Positions 10,503 to 21,827 of a stretch of DNA of 64,000 nucleotides are shown here, piece after piece. Origin of the DNA: Calycina herbarum. Taxonomy: Eukaryota > Ascomycota > Leotiomycetes > Helotiales > Pezizellaceae. Each line of letters opens with the position of its first letter. Position 1 is the first letter of the stretch. The stretch covers positions 62,001 through 126,000 of the forward strand of contig LLEY01000095.1 of NCBI GenBank assembly GCA_001414485.1, in the 5' to 3' direction. The notes beneath the pieces were generated by a model. It was not told the origin of the DNA. It worked only from the letters and a program-made list of their open reading frames with translations, and did no database searches. Made by a program: the position numbers and the translations under genes.

Positions 10503-11574
10503 CTATCTAAATCGCCCGAAGATATTATTTCCCTCCCATTCTTCTTCTGAGCTTGAAGAAATATCGCTCGAGTCGTAGCTTTCTTCAGAGGCTGCATCAG
10601 AAGCTGTATCGTCGGTAGGATCATTGTTTGCGTCGTTGTCTGCATCATTGCTCGCGGCATTACTCCCATCATGCTTTCCACCATAATCAAACAAATGACC
10701 CGTAACACTCTCCATGTGCCTAGTAACAGCTGCCACAATTCTCTCCCTTGCTGTGTTGCACTTCCGAATATCATCCTTATCCGCTGCTTCTCTCGCCTCC
10801 TTCAAGTCATACCGGCAAAAGGCAAAAGGCGACGCATAAGCATTCAAAACCTAATACATCTTAGGCAAAAGGTCGAGTTAGGAGGATCCAGTGATTATGT
10901 CTCTCAAGCACTGTTCGTACTTTTCATAGCCGTCCGGGAATTCACCGTTTGGCAAAACAAGAGTACGAACATTTCGAAGGAGGTTGAAGTGTTTAAAGAC
11001 CCGGTAATAGCGTTCAACATGGAAACCTCGCCCATTCAACTTGAGCTCCAAGAACTCCAAGTTACCCAGCCCAGAAAGTCCAGTAGCGACTTGTTTCATA
11101 GCCGATCGGAGAATATCGTACTCATCCCGATATTGCATCTCGACCGTAATCTCAAAGCGCTTGAGGTGGCGTAGTTGTTGTCCGAATCTCGATGCCTCTT
11201 TTCCGAAGTGATCGCAGTGGTGGAAGTATGCTCGTTCTTTGCCGTTCTTCTCCCAGATTCTCATGCCTGTAAGTTTGAGTTATGTCAAAGACACATTGAT
11301 CAAAATAAAAAAGACAACTTACCCATGTGTTTTCGCGGTAGAGGATGACTCGGGCTTCGGACAAGATTTGACGGCAAGTACGAAGAATAGCTGGGTGGAG
11401 ATGGACTTTCATGTCAGAACAGCCAGGGGAGCAGGGCAAAGCTTTAGTATCAACAAGTAGGAGTCGATAAATAGCTATCCGAATCTCTAGTGGCAAGTCG
11501 AGCAAACGGCTATTGGTGTTGGGTTGCCGTGGCGCCAATCCCTTGGAGGACGACGGCGTGGTTTGAACCTCCAT
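10503..11574 (-). pseudogene. F-box-like protein gene, copy 1, broken by RIP-type stops
   Basis: Exon 1 starts at the ATG at 11572-11574 and carries an F-box-like helix pair (LLDLPLEIRIAIYRLLLV, then LRTCRQILSEARVILYRENTW). A 60-70 base intron (GTAAGT..TTACAG) follows, then exon 2 from about 11266. Exon 2 meets TAA at 10878 (after ITGSS) and TAG at about 10855 (MY-stop-VL). Beyond them the same frame stays open to 10503 with an acidic Ser/Asp-rich tail. Both stops need only CAA or CAG changed to TAA or TAG, the RIP change. As written the exons also join out of phase: one G is missing at the donor side. The paralogue at 12261-13130 shows the intact layout. Confidence 0.72.
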
Positions 11575-11796
11575 TGCAGGAAGGTTGGTAGTGATTGTGG
11601 TGTTATGTTGAGACGAGATGGGGCCGAGGCGTTGACTATTTACCTAGTCTAAAGTTGAATTATGTCGAGCAAAGCGAGATGGAAAAACTTGTATGATGGT
11701 GTTCCACCGTGACAATTGTTGAAGGTGTTGACCTTTTGAGGGAGGGGAAGGCGGGGTGTAAGTAGAAGCGTATCAGCCTGGAGTTAAGGTGACATT

Positions 11797-11820
11797 AAAA
11801 ACGCCAAATCACGGGAACAC
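11797..11820. repeat. repeated upstream element, copy 1
   Basis: About 24 bases containing ACGGGAACAC recur at 13521-13544 with a few differences. Each lies upstream of an F-box-like copy, so the duplication unit seems to include its promoter. Confidence 0.5.
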
Positions 11821-11821
11821 C

Positions 11822-12010
11822 GCACCATCGCTGAGATTGTTCATAGGCTTCATCATAGTCAAATAAATGACCCCTTAAACTTTTCATGTATGTCTCAACG
11901 GCTGTGATGAGCTTTCTCCTCAAGACCTTGGACCCCCAGCATCATCACTTTCCATCGCTCGAAATGGCCTCTTTGAAGGCTACCCGCAGTGCTCAAAGTT
12001 CTCACTATCA
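11822..12010 (-). pseudogene. F-box-like family remnant (C-terminal piece, copy 3)
   Basis: Minus-strand reading in changing frames gives YDSENFEHCG, a stop, PSKRPFRAMES and then RRKLITAVETYMKSLRGHLF followed by DYDEAYEQ. This matches the C-terminal ends of its neighbours (ARERIVAAVTRHMESVTGHL in copy 1; CRAMEHEAWSQFRALRKKI in copy 2). Only the last 60 or so residues can be traced, with several frame changes. It shows that the locus once held at least three tandem copies. Confidence 0.6.
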
Positions 12011-12260
12011 TACATGAAATCCTATGGTCTCCGTCCCTGGGTATATTTCCACCACGCTTTGTTGGGATACGTTTGGTCAGGGTTGAAAGCCCTAGAACAA
12101 GGTTAGTTGTATCTCTCTTGCTTCATAGCGAGGTCTGGTACCTTAATATCCTTCAAACCCCTCTTTGGAGCTTTCTTTTTCATTCTCATCGGGGCTTTCA
12201 TCAGAGCTTGGTTTGGCGCTTGACTGAGAGTCTGAATCAAAGCAATCGGCGTATGGTACA

Positions 12261-13130
12261 CTATAACGTGAACCCATCCGAGCTTGCCATATTTTCCTCA
12301 ACAGAAGCGATAATCTTCTTTCGAAGAGCCCTGAATTGCGACCAGGCCTCATGTTCCATCGCTCGACATGCCTCATCCAAAAATGTCTCACAGTACTCAA
12401 AGGGCTCAGCGAAAGTCTTCAATGCCTGATACATGGCACGAAGATCGTAATCCGAGGTCGTAGGAGAAGACCCAGTAATAACACTTCGCAAATATACACC
12501 ATAAGCCGATGGGACGCCAGTCAAGTCAAGCTTACGTGCACGGAGGAGTGTGAATCTCTCGAGAACCCGGTGAAGCTGATAAGAATCGTCTCCATAAAGT
12601 ATAATGTGCAAATACTCCAAATGACAAAATTTAGCTAGTGTAATGCACACTACCTTGACGCCTCGTTTGGCCCTGCGGCACTCATCCAAATCTTGAACCT
12701 GAACCTTGATCTCCCATCGCCTCATCTCCTTCGCCCGAGGTACAAGTAGTGCGGCATCATTGTTCTGTCCGTATTTATACCGCCATGGGAAGTGGTTTAA
12801 CATAAATACCAATTGGAATGAGTACCGCCCCCGGGTTTCCTCCTCCCAGATTCTCAATTTCCACGTGTTCTCGCTATACAGTATAATTCGGGCCTCAGAA
12901 AGAATTTGACGGCAGGTCCTAAGGATTGCAGGGTGTAGTTTTTCGGATTCTCGCATGTCCTGGTAGTACATGGACCTGGATTCGGGGAGGGGGATGACAC
13001 CGCAGAGCAGAAGTCGACAGATGACCATTCGAAGCTCCAAAGGCAAGTTGAGGAAAGGACTTTTGGTCCTTAATGATCGTGGCAAAGTCAACGCCTGGCA
13101 AGATGACGACGATGTAGTTTGTGTTTCCAT
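12261..13130 (-). CDS. F-box-like domain protein, copy 2
   Basis: A single-exon frame of 289 residues from the ATG at 13128-13130; an upstream in-frame extension lacks an ATG. After a Ser/Thr-rich start, residues about 27-50 form an F-box-like element (PFLNLPLELRMVICRLLLCG) followed by LRTCRQILSEARIILYSENTW, the typical fungal partner of this domain. The rest is helical with no catalytic motif. Such proteins are thought to be substrate adaptors or of unknown role. It is a tandem paralogue of the broken copy at 10503-11574. Just past its stop, another frame (12143-12259) encodes an acidic Ser-rich tail like that of copy 1, so the C-terminus may have been shortened by a frameshift. Confidence 0.7.
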   Translation of the reverse strand: METQTTSSSSCQALTLPRSLRTKSPFLNLPLELRMVICRLLLCGVIPLPESRSMYYQDMRESEKLHPAILRTCRQILSEARIILYSENTWKLRIWEEETRGRYSFQLVFMLNHFPWRYKYGQNNDAALLVPRAKEMRRWEIKVQVQDLDECRRAKRGVKVVCITLAKFCHLEYLHIILYGDDSYQLHRVLERFTLLRARKLDLTGVPSAYGVYLRSVITGSSPTTSDYDLRAMYQALKTFAEPFEYCETFLDEACRAMEHEAWSQFRALRKKIIASVEENMASSDGFTL

Positions 13131-13658
13131 GTTGGTGAGATCGGTGAGTATGATCAGTTTGGTGCTGTGCTGATTTGCCCCGTGTAGAGACGAATTTCGT
13201 CGGTGTGGGGTGAGATCGAAGAGGGGTGGATGATGCTGTGTCTCGCGACCCAACTAAAGGCAGGCCCGTTGACTGTACTGCTTTCGTGGAGGTACTGAAG
13301 GTGTTGTTGTACTTTCACCTTTGAAAGCGGGGTCGAAAAGACGTCAACGATAGCGCTGCTTGGAGATTTGGTGCGATGTTGATTGCGCCGGCTAGAGGTG
13401 GAGTCAGAGTGAGGTGAGATCGAAGGGGAGTGGTTGAGGGCGTGTTTTGCTGATTGTTGTGGAGTGCTGTTGTACTTTTGTGGTGAAGGCGAAGAGGAGG
13501 TCAACGATGGTGCCTAAACTAAAATCGCCAACTCACGGGAACACGCGAAAGCATCATAAAAAACAATAAAAACATCATACCTCAAAAAAAAAATTTACAC
13601 TACCATCTTACCATAACAAAAATACCCCCTAAACATAAAACTCCTCCCCAGAATAAAG
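13131..13658. other. upstream region of F-box-like copy 2, with internal duplications
   Basis: A minus-strand open frame of 116 codons exists here but looks like chance. The stretch repeats itself: forms of TGTTGTACTTT followed by GTCAACGATAG/GG occur near 13300-13350 and 13460-13510. It ends with the ACGGGAACAC element (13521-13544) shared with copy 1. An A/T-rich spacer (13560-13640) separates it from the next gene. Confidence 0.4.
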
Positions 13659-15187
13659 TCAATGCCCAATCAAATCCAACCAATTCAAAACCATCATAGC
13701 CTTCACCAAATTCCCCCTCATATCAAGATGCACACCATCATACTTCCTCGCCTGAATACTCATATTCCACGTCCCCAAATGCTCCAGGCCCCTCTTCGCA
13801 GCCTCAATCCCCACCGCCTCCTCAAATAACACCAAAGCCTTATTCCCTTGTGATACAATCCACTCATCAGGTTTCTCTCGACCCGCAGCATTGGGTGTAA
13901 GGAAGAGACCATGCCAGGAGGAGGAAGAGGCGTTGATAATTTCAAGAATTGCGTCAAGCCAGGAGACGGTCTTTTGGAGCTCGAGATTATTCCAGAGGCC
14001 GTGACCGAAGATGAAGGCTTTGGGTTTTTTGGGGTTGGAACCGACGCTGGACTTTAGTCGGTTGAGCTCTTCGAGGGGAATGGGGAATTGGTTGATTTGC
14101 TCCACTGCTAAATATTAGCAGGGGGAAAGGAAGTATTGCAGGAACTCATACTGATAAGACTAATTTTGTTCGAACATGATAAGCTCTGAGGATCATTCTT
14201 CAAGACATCCTCAGTCCGATAAATCCCTTGAACAGAACATGCCTTGACGTCAAACTGTTCATTACAAAAGCATTGTTTCCTACTCCAAGATCAGCAGAAC
14301 TCCAGATACCAGAATTCCAAAGGCTGAGAAGAAGGCGGCCGAGGTTGTCTATCTGTCGAGGGGTTGCAACCAGGCACACAGTTCAGGTGAGGAGGTGAGA
14401 TAGATGGGGAGGTGGTGGGAATAGGATAGTTAGGTAGTTTGGAAAGTGTGGAGAAAAGCAGGATAAAACATACCTCTCTTGAGCAGAAAAGTTCCAATCC
14501 GTAACAGCTCCATACCCAAGATCCTTCCGGATCAAAATATTGATACTTCCAATAACATGTCTCAACATCGAATCACCAATCAAAACAACTCTCTCAAAAC
14601 GTCCCAATATCTCGCAGACTTCTTCTGTGGTGAACCATCGCATATCACAATATCGAGGCATGTATGGGGCACCACCTCCTATCCGACCGCCAGAAGCCAT
14701 AGCATTTAGCATCGAGGGACGGTCTGTACACAGCGGACTGAAAGGTGTGTGGAGGTCAAGGGAGGAGATATTGCAGGCATTCCGGAATTTGTATGTGTTG
14801 AAAGTATCACTGCGATCAGGAAGTCGGTATGAACTCATCTCCGGTGGGTTGAACGCAATGAATGGTATTTCGGTCGTGTTGACAACCTCGACAGGGTGCT
14901 GGTCCCAGTTAGTCACAATCCATCCATCTGAAGGAATTTGTACTGACCTGGCGAAGAAAATTGCCATAAAAGAGGGCCGGAATGTGATCTCTGATGAGGA
15001 TGACAGTAGCAACTGCGATTAGAAAAATTATCACGCGAATTGGAGAAAGACGGCAGCTTGAGAATCTGGACGATGGGGATGGTCGTGCTACTCTGCTTGC
15101 CCATCGAAACGCATTGTCCTTTGGAGGGTACGGAGGAGACGTGAAAGGATCGTCATAGAGACGAGGGCGTTGCCATGTTTGCGACAT
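13659..15187 (-). CDS. SGNH/PC-esterase-like membrane-anchored protein (one frame problem)
   Basis: Probable Golgi or secretory-pathway acyl-esterase-type protein. The N-terminus from the ATG at 15185-15187 has a signal anchor (VIIFLIAVATVILI). The next frame carries CDMRWFTTEEVCEILGRF and the nucleophile block VLIGDSMLRHV; the last exon ends with YDGVHLDMRGNLVKAMM, holding the Asp..His pair of the SGNH fold. Exons: about 14474-14960 (and N-terminal part to 15187), 14152-14279 and 13659-14107, joined in phase by GT..AG introns. Between the anchor and the second block (about 14940-14990) the frame shifts and no normal intron explains it, so there is a one-base indel or a start downstream. Related fungal proteins are conserved but their substrates are unknown to me. 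Confidence 0.7.
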
Positions 15188-15632
15188 CGTCGGAAGGTAG
15201 AAAACGTTAGAGACTAGGCAGAAATCTGTAAAGTGGCATAGGTCGATGGTATTTCCATTGGAGCTGAATTGAATCTCCGCTCGAAATCTTTGATCGAAAG
15301 AGAAGAGTCAAACTTTCCAATGTTGAGCGGGAACAAAAAAGAAGAGACATGTCTACTTATGTGGAAGAACCAAAGGAAGGAGCGATGAGGAGATCAGGAG
15401 CGTAGTCGATGAAGAGATCAGGAGCGTAGTCAGAAACTCTCCAAGTTTCCACCCAGGGAAGGAACACCATATACCATTACAAACATCTACCTACATACAC
15501 CGTACCTAGCCTTTACAATTGCTTCATTTTACAACCAAGGATCTCACCTGTGGAATGCAAGATGCACTTACATGATTTGCTGATGTTCAACATTCAGCCA
15601 GCAAAATGATTTTGCCGGGTGTTACAGAGGGC
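15188..15632. other. spacer between SGNH-like gene and dehydrogenase, with a 24-bp direct repeat
   Basis: Holds the upstream region of the SGNH-like gene and the 3' end of the dehydrogenase gene. GAGATCAGGAGCGTAGTC occurs twice in tandem (about 15390-15431), spaced 24 bases. No gene seen. Confidence 0.5.
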
Positions 15633-16759
15633 TCATCTCTTCACCAACCCTCTGAAAGGGTATGCAAAAGCCAAAACTAAATCTTTGACCACGCCGTACC
15701 AGCCTCGAGCTCTCTCAACCTGGCGCAATAATCCCACAAGCCTTCTCGTAAATGCTTCTATCCGAGGAGTTAGTTGGGAGGCGTTCGGAAGACGTGTACC
15801 GACTTACCAGTCGCAGAAAGGTCCATTCCGTCGACATCCCAGACAGAAGTTTCCCTTGATCCAGGTGTATTGGCCGGACACAAATGCCCATTGCTATCCA
15901 CTGTTGTTCTGGGGCCAATTGCCAGCGCTCTTCCAGCTATCCTCGTATCTGCCATCAATCGTGTCGCAGCATCTACAACATCTCCTGCTGTACCCATAGC
16001 ACCACCAGCTAATGCGAGTCTCGCCGCTACAGGAAGCATTGGTGTATCCATGAAATATGGGAGAATGATATTGACCCGAAGTCCATTCATAAAAGAAGTG
16101 GAATTCAGTGATCGATACAAACCCAACACAGCATGTTTCGAGGCATTGTATTGAACTCCGCCCGGGAGGGGACCCAGCGAAGCAATAGATCCCACCAGCA
16201 ACAAATGACGGTCCCTTGTATTGGGCGCTGGAGTCACCGAAGTGCTCGCCTTGGTGGATTGAGGGTTTTTGGAGAGGTAAAATATGGCAAGCTTCGCTGT
16301 GTACATGACTCCGATGAGATTCACATCCACGCACTTGAAATTGGGCACAGGTGGGTTCTCCAGAGCTTCATAGTCGTCTGTAACTTCGTCGAAGAATGGA
16401 GATTCCGCCGAGATTCCCGCATTTGCAACGACAGCATCGATACCGCCCGTGGGACTGAGCTGCTTGGCCGATTTGAAGAATTGTACTTGCGACTGCCAAT
16501 CCGTTACATCGCAGTGGATGTAGTGATGATGTTGATTTCCCGTTGTCTTTCGGACTTCTGTCACCAATGCTTCGCCCAGCTTGTCACTGATATCCCCAAT
16601 GACTACATTTGCGCCATTCTCGGCCCATTTTCGAAAGCAGGCTTCCCCAATTCCTGATGCGCCACCCGTTATGAGGATCGTCCGCCCTTGTACCCAAGCA
16701 GCGTCGTACGGGTCATTGGTGTCGACAGGTCGGGAGGGGTAGAGCTCTTCGTTCGACAT
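15633..16759 (-). CDS. short-chain dehydrogenase/reductase (2 exons)
   Basis: NAD(P)(H)-dependent oxidoreductase of the classical SDR family. Exon 1 is 15808-16759 and exon 2 is 15633-15757, giving 358 residues. The cofactor motif TGGASGIG is at residues 31-38, NAG near 113-115, and the catalytic set Ser191, Tyr204 and Lys208 (YNASK). The intron (GTAAGT..GATAG) is chosen because reading through it stops after ten residues. Splicing yields a basic, hydrophobic C-terminal tail (FTRRLVGLLRQVERARGWYG) that could attach the enzyme to a membrane. The layout resembles 15-hydroxyprostaglandin dehydrogenase-like fungal proteins; the substrate is not known. Confidence 0.88.
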
Positions 16760-19700
16760 AGAGCTGGCTGAGCTGGAGCTGTCGGGATGGCGGAAAGCTA
16801 GGGAGCTTTACAGCGGGAGGGCGGTATGAGGAAGGCGAAGAGGATTTGTGAAATCTTTGTATAAAGAGGAAAGAACGGAGACGTATCCGTGCAAAGGAAG
16901 AGTTGAGGAAGGAAATCTGATACGCTCTACAGTACCTACCATACAAGCCTGGAGAGGTCAACGCCCAGCCCAGAATACGCCTCGGACGAATTGAAACTCG
17001 CCCTGGCGACCACTGTCGCTGAGCGCAAAACCAAAGGCGCCGCAGCCATTCTCCCGACAACTATGAATTCCCAGAGGACTGGCAAAGAGGTGGAAATAAG
17101 AAGCAAGGAACGAAAGCTGCCATGGTAAGGTTGGTGACTTGCTATGATTGTAGAAGTAGAGGAGTACGAGTAAATACGCTCAGAGTAGTAGGTGCTGGGA
17201 GATTTTCGGCCTAAACCCCATCACCCGTTTGACGTTTGACATCGAAGCGCCTGTTCCTTCTCTTCTGCCATTCATCAAAATTATAATCTCGCAAAAAGAC
17301 AATCTATTTACAATCACCTGTACCTCCGTACCTGTCCCTTTCTTTATTTGTTTTCCATTTTTGAACAGTTTGTACCTACCAAACAATACAAAATTGTCGT
17401 TCTTGGAAAATGCAAGAGGGAAGGAGCTTCTGTAGTTCCCAGTCCTGATTCCAGTTTCTCAATCGTTTGCTACTGCCATTTCTCCTCTCCTCAACCCTTT
17501 CTTTCTTCTTCGTCTAGACCTAGGTAATAAAATCCAACCTCTTCGAATTCTTGAGGGAAAGGAAGGTACGAAGGTAGAGCATAGCGGGGTGGTGTGGTGA
17601 CGGTCGGCTCATGGAGGAAAAACATCAACGAGGAAGGAACGATCACGACCGCCTCACGACGCAGCCTAACTCTTCTACGCAAGGCAAGAACGACCCAGGC
17701 TCAACACCACAACTCAAATCCAAAACCCTCGCGCTCCCCCCGCCCTTCCCTCTTCAACCTTCAACCTTCAGCCTTCAACCTTTTTTCTCCATCAACGACA
17801 CAACCCATCCATCACCCTGAACCCGGGCAAGGCGCTCACCATCACTCATCCCCCTAACGGTTAAAGCATCAATAGGACTGTTCCATCAGCGAACACCACG
17901 TTGAGAATACACAGCCTCTTCCTCGTTGGCACATTCTTCTTATCATTGGCACTGTGGCGAATAGTTGTAGGTTCAGTTTCAAGGGGCGATGCTTGATGGG
18001 TTGGGAGACTCTTTTTTACCACTCTCATTGGTCTTTATGCGGGGAAATTCCGAAATGTTTGCGGTTTTCAGGTCCTGTGGACGAATTTTGGGGCGAGAAA
18101 GAAGTCGTTGCTGGTGGGGTTTTTCCCCAAGCCATTCCATCGTGGACAGACCTAACCGCATGCCAGTTGAGGTGAGCATAGCTCTCTCTCCTCTAGATTG
18201 CGGATACGATTCGCCTACCCGATCGAACTCATGCTACTAACTTGACCAGAAGAATTATTGCACCTAGGTATTGGTCGGTGCCAGTGGTGTTGGCTGTCTT
18301 GGGAGATAGAAAATGAATAGCCGTGGGTTTCCTCTTTCCTTCCTTTCCAGCTTCCATATCCTACAATCCATTGCTAATTCTTGACAGAAAATTCGAGGAA
18401 CGTCCCTTATTGCTGAAGCAGGGCCACCTCCTCATAGTCGCCCGCGAAGTCAACAAAACAAGCCTGCTCGATCTGCGAACGAACAAGCTGTAGCCAAAGC
18501 TTTTCGAAGACTATCCGCCTCCCTGAAGCCCGTCGATATCATTTTGCGATTCCCATAAGGATATCATCCCGATTGAAGGGGAGATCATTGGGCACAAGGG
18601 ACGAAGTGATGGAACACTACGGATCTCTCGCTTCTCTGTCTCTTATTGCCTCTGGTAGGGAAGGATTATTCTCGTGCTGAAGGGACTGTGCTAAAAGGTT
18701 CAATCCAGCCGCGCGAGCTATTTGACTTCCCATACACCACTTCCCATCAGCCAATGGGGATTTGGGAATGCAACTGTCTTTCATAATGGTTTGAGTAGCA
18801 CATGGAAGAATCAAGTATTCTAGCTTCACCCTGACCCATGTGTGCGAATATACACCAGTTGGGCTTGGTAAGTATGATATTAACTATTGTCATAGGGAGG
18901 TTACTTTAGATGGATATGAACGGAACTAAACATTTTCAGAGCTTTCCACCACCTACTTTTCTTCAGCCTCTCGACCTCTTTATCATTACGTCTTTGTACG
19001 AATGACTACAGAGGAGTGACAGTCTTTGAAAGACCGGGCTTTGGAGATAGTACGCATTAGTGGTTCAGACAATTGTGCCATCACGTACACCTGCTGCTAA
19101 CCCATAGCCAATCACGTTAATCTCGGGATTCCGGCATCTCGAGTACCAAAAAGAGCCCTACAGCTTATGTTTACGATGTGACACGAAAGGAGCCGCTCCT
19201 GCATGTGTAACAATCAGGTAAAGCAATTCAATAAATGATTCGGCCGACCGAAGATTGTTGCGCAATCCTCACGACTGAAACTCCGAATACTAGCAGACAA
19301 CGGTTCGGAGCATTCTTGGACAACGTGGCATACCCTTGTTTTGCCTCCCAGATTCAGCATGGTCAGATTCCAACTTGGGTCGACCATGGACTTGGGAGCT
19401 GCATATATGCATCCTTTCCAATATTGATACTTACGTGTGGCATGCAGGAACAATTTTTGTATTGGGGCATATGCAACCCTCTGGCCCGTCGTTCCGGAGT
19501 AAACGGAACAATCAGCAAAATATCGATGAAACGAATGCGAATTCTACATTTATTGCCGAACCCAATTCAAACATTGCGAACAATGACATGGCTTGCTGCT
19601 TACCAGTTATCAGGTAGGCACGGCTCGGTTACACCCGCCCCCCAAGCCTTGCATTGTTTTCGGTTCAGCCCAAATGCAGAGACTAAGCTCCTCGTGTCTG

Positions 19701-21031
19701 TCCAGTCGCTGCGAATTAACTATTCGGGCAAAGTTACATTTGCTGCAGCCACTAAAGGTATTATGCCCCTTTTGACCTTGCTCAGCAATATTCATCAAGT
19801 GAGATGAGCCCGAAGTGCGCTGACCTTGTCCCGATTTGTTATCATTTTGTTGAATGCTTTTTCTCAGACTTCCAAAACCTTCAATTCTGGCGAGGAGGAA
19901 CAGCATCCACTAAAATGAGTTGCCTAGTAGTTCTCCCATGGCGAGCTCTCTCTTGATCTTCCGATCCAATGCCAAGGCTTACCGAAATCACTCTTGAGCT
20001 GTTGCCTAGCTGCAGTCAAGAGCCAGTCGCTCTACGGACCAACGGAAATAATTTGAACATTCCCTCTCGTGGAGTTTCGTGCTTAAGGATACATTTCCTA
20101 TATAAATTTGTATAGTTCAGTCGTGTCGTACATTTCAGGCAATGCGTGGAGGGTAGTGTTGGTTCAGTCAAGTCTTTGGAGCAAAGTAAGCGGCGTTTTG
20201 TGATTCGCTAGAGCGGCACGACCTGACCACACTTGGATGTATTTCTAGTGTTTCGATATTTGACTCAACTTGCTCATTGCGGGGTGCCTTGTACCTTAAG
20301 CCTTGTGCCACATGTGGACTTGGGTTTTCAGCTGCTATTTTGGGTACCCTACTGTTTTTAAGAACCTCGCTTAATTATGATCATATTATACCTACTCATC
20401 AGTCACAACCTGTATTTTCTGCATTGATTGCATAAACTATACTGTAACTTCGAGTACGTTATTTTTGTCTTCAAATATTTCATTTCAAAGCGTCACGCTT
20501 GAAAAAGGTTCACAGGGCTGAGTTGTCTTGGATGGAAGGCTCCGTTTCTGTTGTACAATAGCTGAAGCACTGCCATTGAGCTATTCCGAAATTTCTGTCT
20601 ATATTTTATATCCTATGTGTCCAGTTTAATTACCTTCAAACAAAATATGTACGCCACCGGAAACGTTATAACCATACACAAGGGCCCGGAAGATTTACTA
20701 ATATCATGAGTGGTAGCTGAGGGTTGCAATGTCGAATCAGTCTTCCACACCGAGCAACACCAGACCAAGTCGTTGTCATGCGGTCATGCTCAACCGCTTC
20801 GATTATCGAATACGAGGTTAACAGTTTCAAGTATCCCGGTTGGAGGAAATGCTTGGAAGCTCCGAAGTTCTACTGGGCTCTTTTTGGAAACAAGGTTGTT
20901 AAGCTTGGTAGGCGCACTTTCGTTGATCAATATAAAAAGAGTGCCAATCCCTTCCGAAAGCGTCTCGTCTGGCTCATCATCTTCTTTTTCTCCATTTAAG
21001 TTCAAGTCCGAGTTTACGTCTATCCATCAAG
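16760..21031. other. 4.3-kb stretch without a supported gene
   Basis: 16760-17150 is the upstream region of the dehydrogenase. The rest shows only short overlapping frames. The longest from an ATG is 19235-19807 (190 codons) with no recognisable motif. A minus-strand piece at 18617-18829 reads WCMGSQIARAAGLNLLAQSL followed 15 residues later by RDREAR and a stop, faintly like the middle homology region of Zn2Cys6 transcription factors. It may be a relic. 20700-21031 contains the DUF4360 gene's promoter, with a TATA-like TATAAAAAG at about 20931. Confidence 0.35.
19235..19807 (+). CDS. hypothetical open frame, 190 residues, doubtful
   Basis: An uninterrupted frame from an ATG in an otherwise empty region. 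I see no domain, signal peptide or clear membrane segment; composition is mixed with several Cys. No intron signals extend it convincingly. It could be chance, since normal GC content allows frames of this size, or the relic of a gene. Listed only because it is the longest ATG frame in the 4-kb gap. Confidence 0.15.
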   Translation: MIRPTEDCCAILTTETPNTSRQRFGAFLDNVAYPCFASQIQHGQIPTWVDHGLGSCIYASFPILILTCGMQEQFLYWGICNPLARRSGVNGTISKISMKRMRILHLLPNPIQTLRTMTWLAAYQLSGRHGSVTPAPQALHCFRFSPNAETKLLVSVQSLRINYSGKVTFAAATKGIMPLLTLLSNIHQVR

Positions 21032-21827
21032 ATGCTTTTCAACCCTTTGACTCTTCTCACTCTTGCTTCGGCAGCGATTGCTTCGCCGATTCTTGATGCC
21101 CGTCAGAATGCTCCTGATCCAAACAACGTCACCATCAACGGGATCACGACTTCAGGAACAGGATGTCCTCAAGGAACTGTGGGACAATTCTTATCAGCTG
21201 ATCGCCAAGTGTATATCCTCCCTCTTCTTTCTCCCGCCCTTTTTTCTCTCATCGCCAAGATACAAATACTAAGTGTATACCAGCTTCACACTCATCTTCG
21301 ATAAATACGTAGCTCAAATCGGACCTGGTGTTGCCACGACGGAATCTCGTAAATTTTGTCAGGTCAACTTGCAACTCCATTACCCCCAGGGCTTCCAATA
21401 TTCAATTTTGAAAACTATTTATCGCGGGTTTGCGCAGCTTGATGCGGGAGTTACGGGGAGTCAGGAGGCTACTTATTATTTTTCTGGTCGTATGTCTGCC
21501 CCTTTTCCTCCCCCCACCCACTCCCTTCCATCACAGCTTCTTTCTCACTTCATCCCATCCAACACACCTGCTAAAAATATTGTAGAAACAAACCAAGCCT
21601 CCACAAAGTCAACCTTCAAAGGACCCCTCCAACAAGATTACAAAATCGAGGACGACGTTGCGTTGGCCTCCGTGATCTGGTCTCCTTGCGGAGCGGACTT
21701 GCCGATTAATATTAAGTCCCAGATTTCGCTTGCTAGTACTGTTAGTACGGCCAAGGGGTTGCTTACAGATGATAGTGTTGATGGGACGATTACTTGGGTT
21801 ACTGGGATTCAATGGAGGAGGTGTTAG
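21032..21827 (+). CDS. secreted DUF4360-family protein (3 exons)
   Basis: Exons 21032-21210, 21284-21489 and 21586-21827 give 208 residues. A signal peptide (MLFNPLTLLTLASAAIA) is followed by PNNVTINGITTSGTGCPQGT, the typical start of DUF4360 proteins. The middle has FTLIFDKYVAQIGPG and the end ITWVTGIQWRRC. The first donor is taken two bases into GTGTATAT so that codon phase is kept (RQ-V-FTLIF). The second is chosen to give YYFSGQT, a block usual in this family. Extracellular, Cys-containing and of unknown function; relatives are common among secreted proteins of plant-associated and saprotrophic fungi. Confidence 0.85.

Noticed and set aside
13154..13504. 116-codon Ser/Pro-rich minus-strand frame
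   Set aside because: It lies in the duplicated upstream region of F-box-like copy 2 and its composition follows the repeats.
18617..18829. Possible Zn2Cys6 transcription-factor middle region on the minus strand
   Set aside because: The resemblance is limited to about 40 residues, ends at a stop, and no Cys6 zinc cluster or further exons could be found nearby.
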